Positions 39,072 through 49,822 of a stretch of 64,000 nucleotides of DNA are shown piece after piece. The DNA is from Caecitellus pseudoparvulus (Eukaryota; Bigyra: Bicosoecida). The position numbers were made by a program, and so were the translations under genes. The stretch covers positions 620,001 to 684,000 of the forward strand of contig CBFFRQ010000042.1 in NCBI GenBank assembly GCA_965644315.1, given 5' to 3'. Below the pieces are notes generated by a model. That model was not told where the DNA came from and searched no databases. It worked only from the letters and a program-made list of their open reading frames with translations. Position 1 is the first letter of the stretch, and each line of letters starts with the position of its first letter.

Positions 39072-42000
39072 ATGGCCAGCTTGGACGCCATTGTGAAAGA
39101 GGCTACCGTAGAGATTGACGGAGAGGGGCGCTTCTACACAACGTACCAGTGAGTTGGCACCGCACATGCGACAGCGAGGCGCTGAGCAGCACGCTGGCAT
39201 TCACCTGTGCAGTGTCCAAGCGAGCGTGCTGCCAGCGGGCGACACGTGGGTGACACGGCACCGGTACTCGGACTTTCACGACTTGAAGTCCCGCATGCTG
39301 GCACTGCCGCGTTCAGAGCGCCCGGACAAGGCGCACCTGCCCCGCCTGACGGGGCGCAAGATGAACAAGGGCACCTCCCAGGTGGTGGTGGACCGCCGCA
39401 TCATCAAGCTGACGACGTACCTGCAGAGCCTGTGTCGCCTCGCACAGCACTACCCCACCATCCAGAGCATCTTGCTGGATTTCATGGACGAGATGCCCAG
39501 TGACCAGCCCCGCGCCCGGCCTTCTGCCGCCTCCGCCCGCCGCAACCCCACCGCCGCCCTCATGCGCATCTCGGCCCACCGGTCCTCCAGCTTCTGCGGC
39601 GGCACGGAGGAAGACGACCGCAGTGATGTGGGGTTGGGCGAGGAGGATGACGACCACAGCGTCAGCGTCAGCAGCACTGTCTCGGCACCCACCAGCCGCA
39701 CAGGGTCTGCCGCCGGCGCCGCCACCACCACCAGCGACCTGACAGGGGACCCCGACCCTGCCCAGTGCTCCAGGTGTGGCCAAGTGCTGCAGGGAGTGTC
39801 AGCTGTGCAGCATGAAGGGCGCATGTACTGTGGTGATTCGTGCTGGATGTTCATGAAGGCGGAGGCGGCCAAGGGCAGCAGCGTGCTGTCGCCGGGCTCC
39901 TCTGGACGCGGCGCCGTGGCCGGACCAGGCGTGCCGGCGGCGAGCAGCCAGATCTCGTCCCACGACGACGGCGGCAGTACCAAGCGCAGCAGCCTGCGCA
40001 TGTTCACAGGCCTCTTCCGTGGCATCGGCATGGGCGGCTCCAGCGCCAAGCCAGCGCCGCCGCGGGAGATGGGCCCCAACGTGCACAAAGTGCACGAGGG
40101 CTGGCTGCTGAAGCGGGGCGGGCAGTATGGCGGGCGCAAGTCGTGGAAGCAGCGCTGGTTCGTGCTCACGGACAGCGCACTGTTTTACCACTCCTCCAAG
40201 CCCTCAGGGTCCTCCTCCACCCTGCTGGGTGTGAAGGAGCTGCTGCCCGTGCCGGGCGCCCCCCCTGCCACCATCCGAGCCCTCCCTGCTACGGCAGCCG
40301 AGGAGCTGGGCTTCTCCCTGTCCCGCTTGGCGGCGCCCTTCTTCATGTCCATCGAGACGCCGGGGCGGGAGCTGTTCCTCTGCGCCACCAATGCGGAGGA
40401 CCAGGCGCGGTGGCTGCGCAAGCTGGCACAGGTGACGGCTGCCTTGGGCGGCTCGCGGCCTCCCTCACAGTCCAGCAGTGGCACCAGCAGCCCGGCCAGC
40501 TCACCTGTCGGCCGCCGCTCCCCGCGGCACTCGGCAGTGTTTGCGGCCATGGGCAGCGGCAGGGGGCGGGGCGGCGCGCTGCACTTGCAGCGGGCAGACG
40601 TCATCACCATGGCAGACTTGAACGAGCAGCGTGCTAAGCTCCCCAAGCGCCAGAGCGGCGGGGAAGGGAGCGCCACCAGTGCACCGCCAGTGCCTCCCAC
40701 CTCCCCTCGAGGCGAAGCGCTGACTCCTGTGGCGGAGTCACACCCGCCCTCCCCCCACGAAGACCAGTCGCCCATCGCCAAGGCGACGCCTGCCGGGGAA
40801 GACAGCGACGAGGTCTTTTCACAGCGCTCCCCCTCCCTGCACTCGCTGGCGTCGGCAGGCGACGGGGACGCCCCCCGCCGCTCCAAGCGCAACAGCCTCT
40901 TCAGTGTGGCCGGCGCGGCGCAGTGGGAGGTGCACGACGAAGAGGTGGAGATGCTGTCCAAGCTGGGCAAAGGCCAGTTCGGGGACGTGTACCAGGGGCG
41001 TCTGTGGGGCACAGACGTCGCAGTGAAGCTGCTGGTGTCTGCGGGGTTGACAGAGGACATCCTGGCGTCGCTGCGGGAGGAGGTGGCGGTGCTGTCCAGC
41101 CTGCGCCACCCGCACATCGTCCTGTTCATCGGCTGCAACACCTCCTGCGCCAATCCCTTCATCGTGACGGAGTTCTGCTCCCGAGGCAGCCTGGATCGAC
41201 TGGTTTACGCGCAGGACGCGGCGTTGCCTGCGACGCTGGCGCTGCGGTTCGCACTGCAGTGTGCGCAGGGCATGGCGTACATTCACAGCCGGGACGCAGG
41301 CATGATCCACCGCGATGTCAAGTGTGAGAACTTGCTGCTGTCTGGCGGCTGGGACGTGAAGGTCGCAGACTTCGGGCTGACAGTCATGAAGGCACGGGTG
41401 AAGGGCAACGCCAGCAGTGGTGCTGGCGCGGGGGGTGGGGACGGCGAAGTGGAGCGAGACCTGGCCAACCTGGGCGGCACACCCCAATTCTGTGCCCCCG
41501 AGGTATTTGAAGGGGAGCACCCAACCAACAAGGTGGACGTGTACGCCTTTGGTGTCGTGCTGTGCGAGCTCTTCCACCGCGTGCTGCCCTTCTCCGACGC
41601 GTGGGACCGGTGGGACTTCATTCAGTGCGTGCTGGAGGACGGCGCGACGCCCACTCTGCCCGTCTGGACAGACGTGCCGGCGCGGTATGGCGCCAGCACT
41701 GCCACCGTGCCCCTCGGCACGCCCAGCCCCCTGCTCCTGCACGCAGCTGCGGAGGTGCGGGCGGCGTCCGAGGCGGTGAGCGAGGCCCCCCGCCTGCCGG
41801 AGACGGTGCACGAGGGCTCTGCCTTCCACTGTGAGGAGAGCTGGGGCGACGACGACGTCGCCTTCGCCCGGGCGCTGTGGCAGGGCATGGCTGGGGCGAC
41901 CCCTGCGCAGCTGGCGTCAGGCACCGCCGCCGTGTCAGTGATGGGCAACCTGCCCACGCTGCACCCATGGCGGGTGGTGGGGCCGGGCTTGGACGGCGTG

Positions 42001-43923
42001 CCCGCTGAGGAGGGCGCTGCCGACCTCCGTGCGCGGGCCCGCTCCGCCTCGGGCAGCACTGACGCCAGCACGCCGGCCATCTTCCTGTCACCAGGCACAG
42101 GGCGGCTGAGCATGGCTGGCGGCAAGACTGCCACGCTGGGCTCCGACACGCCCCTGCCACCCTCCCGTCTCGACAAACTCATGCCGTCGCTGTGCGGCGC
42201 GCCGCTGGACTCCGTCCGCCCGGGGCGGGTGCAGGAGTGGATGGCGTACGAAGGCGACGGCACGGGCGTCTTGCGCGCTCTCATCGAGGCCTGCCTGCAC
42301 CGGGACCCCGACTGCCGCCCCCACTTCCACGACATCGTCACGCTGCTGCGGGAGGTGGTGGCGCTGCCCACCCACGACCTCTTCCTCTGCTTCGAGCTGC
42401 CACGCCTGCAGGAGACGCTTTCGTACGGCCCTGTCGCGGCGCAGGGCCGTGCGGCGCGCGAGATCTCCGCGCTCTGCTGCACGGCCATGGCCGACCGCAC
42501 GGTGAACCTGCGCTGCCCACCGCCGGAGCTGCTGCTGGAGGGCGCCGGCGCACAGACGCCGTCCTTCCTGCGGTCCCCCCCCCAGCGCCGGGCGTCCTTG
42601 CTGGGCATCGCCAGCGGACGGTCGGCAGATGGCTCCCTGCCGCCGGTGTTTGGGCGGGTGCTGGCCGGCTCGCCGTCCCCCGACGCCCCTCTCGCCCTGC
42701 AGGTGGGCACGCTCACCACTGCCCTGCCGCACCTTATGGCAGCCGTCGCCGCCATGCTGCGGTGCCATGACATGTCTCTACGTGCCATGTGCGGGTTCCC
42801 CCTCACAGCAAGAGGGGCAAGTGGGCTGGACCCGACCCCCCCTGGCGCACAGCCCCACCCCAGCCAGCCCACCGAGCCCGCCACGCCTGCTGCCGACAGC
42901 AAGTCTGCGGCGCGGGGCAGCAAGATGGCTGCCCGCCGCGCCGCCCGCAAGGCCATGGAGCAGATGTACGCCCAGCGCACGGACGCGGAAGGCATCATGG
43001 AGGCGGTGGTGGCTGGCGTACAGGCGCTGGAGTTCCTGCTGTTCACGTGGGTGTCCCTGGAAGGCACCGACGCCGCCCAGCAGCAGGGCACCGTCCTGCC
43101 CTTCTCCGCCATGGAGCACATCGCATCCTGCGGCATGCTGCCGCCGCAGGAGCTGTCGCGGGTGGCGCACAGCCTGGCCACGCTGGCCTCCGCACCGCGC
43201 CCCCTCCTGCGGTGGGCGGAGCAAGTGCAGCAGCTGCTGGACACGGGTGCCAAGGCCCCGCGCGGCGCACAGGGCGGCGGGGACCTGTCCACGGCCAAGA
43301 ACTACACCGTGCGCAGCCACGTGCAGGGCACGGCCGCCCGCCTCTTCGGCACGCTGTGGGTGGTGCTCCCTGCGCACCGCGGCAAGCTGGAGCGCATCCT
43401 CGCCAACACCCTCGCAGCGGCGTGCCTGTCCCAGCATGAGCCAGGCGCCCACGCGAACGCCCACCTTGCCTGGCTGTGCAAGCCCTTTATGGAGGTCCAG
43501 GCGAGGGAGGCGGTGCGGCCGTCGCCGGCTCGGCGTGCCACCGTGGCGGTGCCCCGACGGTCGGCAGCTGCTGGCACGCCAGGCGCTGCGGGGGAAGGGA
43601 CGGTGATTGTGCTGGGGAACCAGGTCCTCACGAGGGGCCAGCGCCTGGTGGCGGGGACGGTGGACACCTCCTCCACCGCCAAAGTGTCGGACACCGTCGC
43701 GTCATGGCAGCAGCGGAGCACGCCGCCCATGGCCCGCAGGGGCAGCGCGAGTGGCAGCTCGAGGACGGCCCGACCGCCCAGCAGCGTGCGTGCGACACCC
43801 CCTCCAAAGACAACGCCTGCTCCGCCCCCGCGGGGGGCCAAGGTCAGCGCGCAAGGCCGAGAGGGGGAAGGGGTGGGCAGCCCGCCCCCGCCGCCACCTG
43901 CGCCGGAAGTGGATGGCGTGTGA
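39072..43923 (+). CDS. PX - zinc motif - PH - TKL protein kinase
   Basis: Exons 39072-39148 and 39213-43923 give 1595 residues. Splicing yields the PX domain (residues 10-120: DTWVTRHRYSDFHDLKSRML, then basic KAHLPRLTGRKMNK). A CxxC...CxxxC zinc motif (CSRCGQVL, YCGDSCW) sits near 211-240, and a PH domain at 315-435 (EGWLLKRGGQ, WKQRWFVLTDSALFYHSSK). The kinase starts near 596 and is TKL-like: GKGQFGDVYQGRLWGTDVAVK, HRDVKCEN at 725, VADFGLT at 744 and FCAPEVFE at 788. All catalytic residues are present. Between lobe helices, about 190 residues are inserted before RDPDCRPHFHDIVTLL. The last 500 residues are partly helical, partly disordered. PX and PH imply recruitment to phosphoinositide membranes. 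Such kinase fusions are typical of oomycete-type lineages. Confidence 0.9.
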
Positions 43924-43973
43924 GCTGCAGCGCTTTGCATTGCGCATGAGAATGTACACCCTCTCTTTCCACC

Positions 43974-46900
43974 TCAACCAGCGGCCGTCCCCACAGGCCC
44001 GCCCTCCTCCTCACCCTCCCCATCCACCGCCTCGTCATCCTCATGCACGGCTTCGCCGGCTCGCAGGCGGCGAATGGTGGCCTTCAGGTGCCGCACCAGC
44101 TTGGATTCCTCTGACTTGGCAGCTGTGTTGGTGATCTTCTTCACTCGCTCAGCGTACTGCAGCGAGGACAGCGTCTCGTCGGTGTTGTCCTCTGCCGGCG
44201 AAATGTTCACGAACATGAGTGTCTTCGCACTGCCGCCCAGGCCATCCTGCAGCACGCGCGTGAGCAAGTTGTCGCGGTAGGGCACGTGGCCAGGGCCCTC
44301 GTCTGTGCCCTCCGTCGAGGACAGCTTGTTGATGACGTTGCCCAGGGCAGCGAGGGAGCGGTTGATGCTCTGGGCCTCCCGCAGGCGCTCCGCATCAGCG
44401 CCAGTCTTGGACACGCGCTCCGAGCCAGCAAGATCCACCAGGGTCAGCTTGCCGAAGGAGGTCTTGCCCGTGGCCGTGTTGCGCACCTGGATCATGATGG
44501 TGAAGACGAGGTGTGAGCGGGACGATTCGGCGTTCATCTTGGTGGAGCCGGTCTTTCGGGCCGCATTGCCCTCATCGAAGTGCGCCAGCACCTCTGCTGG
44601 CGAGTGTGCTTCACGCACAGCGGCGCCTTGGATGAACACGCGCTTCTTGCGGTCCATCTTCACCTCCAGGCGGGGGGGCTTCAGACTCCCACCCGCCTTG
44701 GCGTGGTCCACCATGAAGTACAGGTCTTGCAAGTTGTCGTTGTACAGCTCCACCATGGTGGTGGTGATGGACACCTCCGTGCTGTCTGCGTTCTCCTCCA
44801 TGATGGAGAAGAGCCGCGCGATGGCGCGCGGTGTGACGCCCAGCAGCTCGCCGCCGCCCGCTGTCGCGCCCAGCATGGTGAACGTCTTGCCACTGCCCGT
44901 CTGCCCGTATGCGAAGATGCAGACGTTGTACCCGTCGAAGGCAGACTGGATGAGGTTGTCCACCTCCTCGTACACCTCTGGCTGCGTGGAGGTGGGCCCG
45001 AACACGTGGTCGTACACGAAGCTCCGGTCGCCCTTGTCCGTGCCCAGAGTGATGGTCATGTCGTCGGGCATTGACACGACCGAAGGCGACTTCAGGTCCC
45101 GCTCGCGCTTGTTGGGCGGGCGGCACCTCGCGTACACGCGGATCTTGCCCTTCATGTCTTCCAGCGCGTTGTGCAGGCGCTTGCGCTTGACTTGCTCCTC
45201 ACGGTACAGCTTGGCCAGCTCAGCCCCCTGCTTCTCCAGCTCCTTGATGCTGGCTTGCGCCTCCACCAGGGCCGCGCTCTGGGCACGCAGGCCCTCCAGC
45301 TCCGCCTGCAGGTCCCCCATGCCGCCCACCTGCGCCTTGAGCCCGTCGCGTTCGGCCGTCACCTCTGCCAGGCGCCCCTCCAGCTCCTCGCTCCGGGCTG
45401 CCAGGGCGTCGGCCTCCTTGGTCTTGCGGGTGAGGTCTTTGGTCACCTTGGCCACGGCCTCGTCCTGCGCCTTGGCGGCCTTCTTCAGCTCGCTGTCCAT
45501 CTGCTTCTGCATGCGGCGCACTTCCTTGTCGGCTTCCGAGGCGGCCGCCCCCGTGCCCTTCTCCAGGCGCGCGATCTCCACCGACGCCTTCTTCAGCTCC
45601 GCCTTCACGCTGCGCAGCTCCTTCTCCTTGTCCTTCACCTTGCCCTTCTCCTTCTCCAGCGCCTCCTTCAACCTGCCTTCTGCGGCACTGCTGCCACCCG
45701 AAGCAGCAGCGCCACCCCGGCCGCCGCCCCGGCCCGCGTCAGCTTGCGCCGCCTCCACTTGCGCCTTGAGCTCTGCCACCTTGTCCTGCAACACCGCCAC
45801 CTTCTTCTCGGCGCGGTCTGCACGCCGGGAAGCCTCCCGAGCATCTGCAGATGGGGCGCCACCATGGGCGGAGCGCTGTGCCGGCGCCGCGTGGGCGGGG
45901 CGCGACGCAGCAGCGGCTTGGGCAGCCTTTGTGGCGGCTTGTGCTGCCTGCAGCTCCGCTTGCAGCGCCGCCAGGGCAGCGGCAGAGGCACCGTCGTCCC
46001 CAGCGCCGCCGCTTTGCGCCGGCTCAGGCAGGTCACCCTCCAGCAGCGCCGCGGCATCCTTCACAAAAGCATCCAGGGCTGTGCGCAGGGCAAGGGCAGC
46101 CTTGGACACCTTCAAGCTGGCAGCCTCTTCTCGGGTGGACTGCAAGGCTTGCAGCAGGGGCTGCAGTGGCTCGTAGTCATGCTTGCCCAGCCGGCCAAGG
46201 ACGTCGGAGATGGTGTCCTGCAGCACGGAGCAGACCTCAGACTTCTTCTTCTCCTTCCACAGGGTCTTGGCGTGGGCGATGGCGGCGCCCACTGCCTCGA
46301 TGAGGGCCTCCAAGTCTTCACGCAAGGAAGGGCCGCCGCTGCCGCCGCCAGCGCCTGCCTGGGCAGCGCTTGTTGCTGCCTGCGCCAACGCAATACGGTG
46401 CGCGATGGCATCCTCGGCTGCCTGCGCCTTGGCAGACTCCAGGGCATCCTGCAGCGCGGCCACCTCGCCCTCCAGCTCTTCCTGCCGCGTCTGCAGGTCG
46501 GCCACTTCAGCCTCCAACTCCGCTTCGCGCTCCGCATCCCCCTCAGGCGACGCGCTAGACGACCTCCCTGCCGCCAGCTCTGCCTTGAGCGCAGCCACAG
46601 TGCCCTGTGCGGCTGCCAGGTCCTGCTGTGCTTGGGCAGCTGCCTCGCGCTGCTGCGCCAACGACGCCTCCACCACAGCCAGCTCGGCAGCTGGCACGGA
46701 GTCACCGCCAGCATCCGCACGGGCATCCAAGCGCGCCTGCAGGTCGTCCCGCTCGCTGTCGGCAGCTTGCAGGCGCGCCTGTAGCCGTGCGACCTCCTCC
46801 TTCGCGCGCCGCAGCTCGGCACCCGAGGCAGCGGCTGGGGGTGGGCCGCTGAGGCGCCCCGCGGCGAAGTCTTCCTCTGCACGGGCCAGGGCAGCCTCTG

Positions 46901-48401
46901 CCTCCTGCAGTCGCCGCTGTGCCTCGGCGTTGGAGGCGCTGGCGGCATCAGCTGCGGCCACTTGCTCCTTGTGCTGGGCCGACAACGCATCGTATGCGTG
47001 GTACTGCTCCTTGATGGCCTTCTTGGCCTCCTTGTCCGCCGGCTGGCCCTCCCGAGCCTCGTAGTCTGCCAGCCACGTCTTGATGTCAGCCTTGACAGCC
47101 TTGTACCTGCCGTGCAGCGCATCTGCCTCAGCTGCCGCCTCCGCTGCCGCCTCCGCGCTCTCCTGCACCTCCGCCCCTGCCACCCGCACCTCCTCACGGA
47201 ATGGCGCCAGGGCAGCTTCACGAGCCGCTGGATCCACAGGCGGTGCGTTGAGCAGGCCCAGGTCGCGCAGTTGCTGTGCCCGCGGTGGGTCTGCCTGCCA
47301 CTCCCGCAGGGTGGTCAGGAACTGCTCGTCGGACTGGGCAGGCTGCACAGCGGCAGAGGGCGCGGCGGCCCACTCGCCCCGCGGGGAGGTCTGCAGGCGC
47401 TGCACCTCTGCAGCCAGTCGCTCCCTGTCTTCCTCCAGCGCTGCCAGGCGCACTGCCGCCTGTGGGTCACCTGTGGCGCCGCCCGCCTTCTCAGCTGTGG
47501 CGGCAAGCACCGTGGCGCCTTGCCCCGCCTTGGCCAGCGCCGCCTGCAACGCCGCCACCTGTTGCTGCAGGGCAGCAATGGTGGCTTCGCGGGCGTCCAG
47601 CTTGGCGTCGGCGCGCTGCTGCAGCTGCCGCTTCAGGGCGGGGAAGGCCGCATGTGCAGCGTGCAGTGCCGCCAAGGCAGGCCCTGCGGCGGGCCCATCG
47701 CTGCCACCTGCGGTGGTCGGCAGCGTTGCAGCTGCCGCAGCAGCAGCTTCTGCCGCGTCTGCCTTTGCTTCTGCTGTCTTGGTCGCTGCCTGGGACTGTG
47801 CCAGCTCCTCGCGCAGCTCAGCCAGCGCCTGCGCGTGCTGCTCCTCGATAACCTGCCGCAGACGGTCCGAGTCGCCACCAGAGGCATCCACCTGGGCCTC
47901 CAGGTGCGCCACGCGCTTCTCTGCCTCGGCGGCGGCGGCAGCTGCTCGCCGGCGCTCCTCCTGGCGCTGAGCCTCGGCGGAGGTCAGCTCCTGCTTCAGC
48001 TCGGTGGCGGCGGAGCGGTAGTACTGGATGCGTGTGTTGGCACGGGAGCGCATGTCCTCGATGTACGACACGTAGTGCTGCCGTGCTGTGGCCTCCCTGT
48101 CGCTGTAGTACTGCTGCACCTTGCGCAGGAGGTCAGCGTGCCGTGCACGCATGGCTTCCATGTCGCCCGTCATGCGCTTGATGGTGTCTTGCGCCACGCT
48201 GAGGGGGATGTACGACTGCTCCTTCACCTCAGAGGGCTGCGGGACTTTCTGCTCCCCTGCGCTCTCAGCAGTGCGCCCTCCGTGCGGAGTTGCTCCGTAC
48301 TCGGCAAAGACGTGGTCAGTGGCAGGCAAGCTGCCAGCAGGGCTTCGCGCCGCTCCAGGCCCTACTCCCGCCGCGGCCAGCCGGGACTTCAGGGAAGCCA
48401 T
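43974..48401 (-). CDS. C-terminal-motor kinesin (kinesin-14) with very long coiled coil
   Basis: Single exon, 1475 residues from ATG 48401 (MASLKSRLAAAGVGPG). Residues of about 80-1080 are Ala/Glu/Gln-rich coiled coil with short Gly/Ser breaks. The neck reads RKRLHNALEDMKGKIRVYAR and precedes the motor, as in kinesin-14. Motor motifs are GYNVCIFAYGQTGSGKTFTM (P-loop, near residue 1165), NAESSRSHLVF (switch I), VDLAGSERVSKTG (switch II) and YRDNLLTRVLQDGLGGSAKT. After the motor, KITNTAAKSEESKLVRHL and an acidic tail follow, recalling the C-terminal extension of KCBP, but no MyTH4-FERM region is present. Kinesin-14s are minus-end-directed and organise spindle poles or intracellular transport. 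GAAACGC lies 116 bp upstream. Confidence 0.93.
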   Translation of the reverse strand: MASLKSRLAAAGVGPGAARSPAGSLPATDHVFAEYGATPHGGRTAESAGEQKVPQPSEVKEQSYIPLSVAQDTIKRMTGDMEAMRARHADLLRKVQQYYSDREATARQHYVSYIEDMRSRANTRIQYYRSAATELKQELTSAEAQRQEERRRAAAAAAEAEKRVAHLEAQVDASGGDSDRLRQVIEEQHAQALAELREELAQSQAATKTAEAKADAAEAAAAAAATLPTTAGGSDGPAAGPALAALHAAHAAFPALKRQLQQRADAKLDAREATIAALQQQVAALQAALAKAGQGATVLAATAEKAGGATGDPQAAVRLAALEEDRERLAAEVQRLQTSPRGEWAAAPSAAVQPAQSDEQFLTTLREWQADPPRAQQLRDLGLLNAPPVDPAAREAALAPFREEVRVAGAEVQESAEAAAEAAAEADALHGRYKAVKADIKTWLADYEAREGQPADKEAKKAIKEQYHAYDALSAQHKEQVAAADAASASNAEAQRRLQEAEAALARAEEDFAAGRLSGPPPAAASGAELRRAKEEVARLQARLQAADSERDDLQARLDARADAGGDSVPAAELAVVEASLAQQREAAAQAQQDLAAAQGTVAALKAELAAGRSSSASPEGDAEREAELEAEVADLQTRQEELEGEVAALQDALESAKAQAAEDAIAHRIALAQAATSAAQAGAGGGSGGPSLREDLEALIEAVGAAIAHAKTLWKEKKKSEVCSVLQDTISDVLGRLGKHDYEPLQPLLQALQSTREEAASLKVSKAALALRTALDAFVKDAAALLEGDLPEPAQSGGAGDDGASAAALAALQAELQAAQAATKAAQAAAASRPAHAAPAQRSAHGGAPSADAREASRRADRAEKKVAVLQDKVAELKAQVEAAQADAGRGGGRGGAAASGGSSAAEGRLKEALEKEKGKVKDKEKELRSVKAELKKASVEIARLEKGTGAAASEADKEVRRMQKQMDSELKKAAKAQDEAVAKVTKDLTRKTKEADALAARSEELEGRLAEVTAERDGLKAQVGGMGDLQAELEGLRAQSAALVEAQASIKELEKQGAELAKLYREEQVKRKRLHNALEDMKGKIRVYARCRPPNKRERDLKSPSVVSMPDDMTITLGTDKGDRSFVYDHVFGPTSTQPEVYEEVDNLIQSAFDGYNVCIFAYGQTGSGKTFTMLGATAGGGELLGVTPRAIARLFSIMEENADSTEVSITTTMVELYNDNLQDLYFMVDHAKAGGSLKPPRLEVKMDRKKRVFIQGAAVREAHSPAEVLAHFDEGNAARKTGSTKMNAESSRSHLVFTIMIQVRNTATGKTSFGKLTLVDLAGSERVSKTGADAERLREAQSINRSLAALGNVINKLSSTEGTDEGPGHVPYRDNLLTRVLQDGLGGSAKTLMFVNISPAEDNTDETLSSLQYAERVKKITNTAAKSEESKLVRHLKATIRRLRAGEAVHEDDEAVDGEGEEEGGPVGTAAG

Positions 48402-48957
48402 GCCAAACAGACAGTTGTACAAGCGATGCTACACGGGTCTGCAGGGTGTGGGGCGTTGCCCGGCCGCCTAGCCTTGCGGGTGGGCTGTAACCGACTGCGG
48501 AAGTTGCAGAGAGGTAGAAACGCCGTGGCGTCGCTTGCAGCCAGCCAAGGCGCACGCAAGGCAAGCACCAACCCAGCGAAAGTCGATGGCTCTCAAAGAT
48601 GCATATGTTTCAGGAGTGGCCCTGTGTGTGAATTGTGTTGCGCAGGGTTTGACTGGGCTTCGGCGAGAGGCGAGAGGCAGACAAGCAAAGTGCCAGCTGC
48701 GTTGCCTGGCTGCACGGAGGCACACAAAGCGCAAGCTGCGAGTCAAACGTCTTCAGTGCACACGAACCCTGTGCTAGCAGGAGATAGCGGGGGTGCAGCA
48801 TGGCGCCGCTTGCCCGGAAGCTGCCCAGACCGCTGCCCCGCGGCGCTGGCTTGAGCGCGGTGGGTGGCAAGGACGCCTCCTAGCAGGCCTACAGCCTGTC
48901 CTGCCTGCCATGGCACAAGGGGCACTCGCCAGCCCCCCATGCAAGCCAAGGCCTGCC
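48402..48957. other. Intergenic region upstream of the kinesin
   Basis: In these 556 bp I find no gene with recognisable features. GAAACGC is at 48517-48523 and GCGGAAGTT near 48498. Small open frames on both strands are Cys/Arg-rich but have no support. Confidence 0.45.
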
Positions 48958-49449
48958 CTAGCGGGGGGCGGTGGACCGTGCTGCTGCTGTGGCGCCTGAC
49001 GCTCGCAGGGTGCTGCCGTGCTTCACCTTCTGCACCTGCAAGCGATCCCGCAGCGCAGCCATGGTGGCCTTGGCCGCTTCGAGCTGTGCCGCCGCCGTGC
49101 GCAGGGCCATGGCCTGGTGCTCGCAGTGCATGACGGCGTGCTGCAGGGACGTGTGCAGCACGGCAGCTGCCGCAGCTGACGACCCCCGCGCCGCAGTGAG
49201 GTCTTCCACCGAGGTGTTGGCAAGCTCCAAGGCCAGCACAGTGCCTCTGGCTTGGTGCCAAGCAGGGAAGGCGGCCTGCTGACCCTTGGCGAGGAAGCCG
49301 ATGTCCACACCGGCCGTGTCACTGTCGGAGTCATCTGGTGCCGTGGTCTTTGCAGGACCTGTTGTGGCAAGGGGCTGCTGGCCAGCTGGAGAACTGGGAT
49401 ATGAGGGCACCCCCCTGCCTTTGCGGCTGCGCTTCTGCCCACGTGACAT
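48958..49449 (-). CDS. Small coiled-coil protein, unrecognised
   Basis: 163 residues from ATG 49449 (MSRGQKRSRKGRGVPSYPSS). The first 20 residues are basic and could serve as a nuclear signal. Residues 40-60 are acidic (APDDSDSDTAGVDIGF). From residue 60 to 150 an Ala-rich helix is predicted (AAAAVLHTSLQHAVMHCEHQ, then AQLEAAKATMAALRDRLQVQK), probably a coiled coil. Such size and layout recall kinetochore, BLOC-type or Mediator small subunits, but no family motif can be assigned. The ATG is preceded at 32 bp by an AATTTCCGC element shared with other promoters here, which supports its being a real gene. Confidence 0.6.
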   Translation of the reverse strand: MSRGQKRSRKGRGVPSYPSSPAGQQPLATTGPAKTTAPDDSDSDTAGVDIGFLAKGQQAAFPAWHQARGTVLALELANTSVEDLTAARGSSAAAAAVLHTSLQHAVMHCEHQAMALRTAAAQLEAAKATMAALRDRLQVQKVKHGSTLRASGATAAARSTAPR

Positions 49450-49481
49450 GCTAAGCCAGGGGCGCGAGTGTGGGGCTGACC

Positions 49482-49490
49482 AATTTCCGC
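49482..49490 (-). promoter_or_regulatory. AATTTCCGC element, minus-strand gene
   Basis: On the minus strand it reads GCGGAAATT, 32 bp upstream of the ATG at 49449. Function is inferred. Confidence 0.3.
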
Positions 49491-49808
49491 GCGGGCGTCG
49501 TGCTGGCCGAGCTTGCTGCGCGGTGGTTGGGGCCCAGCGCCCAGGGTACAGAGAGGACTGTATGGAAAAGCAGTCAGCGTACGCCGTGGTCGGATGCGGC
49601 GGTCGGAAGATTTTGTCGGGGCGTGTGCTCGAGGCTTGAGCCTCCTTTTGCCGCAAGGCACCAACTTCGCCGCGACAAGCAAGCCCATTCCGATGGCAAG
49701 GAACAAAACGAAAGACAAGCACGCGCTCGCGGGGGTTAGCCATCAAGCCCTCCCCGGAAGGGTCAATTTCGCCGCGAGGAGGCTGCAGCCCCCGGTGCAA
49801 ACTCGCCA

Positions 49809-49819
49809 GCGTTTCGCGC
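49809..49819 (+). promoter_or_regulatory. GCGTTTCGCGC element at the pseudokinase start
   Basis: The element ends 3 bp before ATG 49823. It combines GCGTTTC with an overlapping TTTCGCGC, reminiscent of E2F-type sites. Function is inferred. Confidence 0.35.
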
Positions 49820-49822
49820 AGC

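Larger units (their letters stand above)
49450..49822. other. Divergent promoter region
   Basis: These 373 bp between divergent starts hold AATTTCCGC at 49482-49490, AATTTCGCCGC near 49765 and GCGTTTCGCGC at 49809-49819. I see no gene in it. Confidence 0.5.

Noticed and set aside
41622-43298. A 558-codon minus-strand open frame opposite the kinase.
   Set aside because: It is a shadow of the kinase and C-terminal extension; low complexity and no domain.
45171-46784. Long plus-strand open frames (over 500 codons) opposite the kinesin coiled coil.
   Set aside because: They are antisense shadows in GC-rich DNA. The minus-strand frame has clear kinesin motifs; the plus frames give Leu/Arg-rich sequence without domains.
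48535-48777. A Cys/Arg-rich open frame in the gap upstream of the kinesin.
   Set aside because: It has no domain, no favourable context, and alternative frames are equally open.
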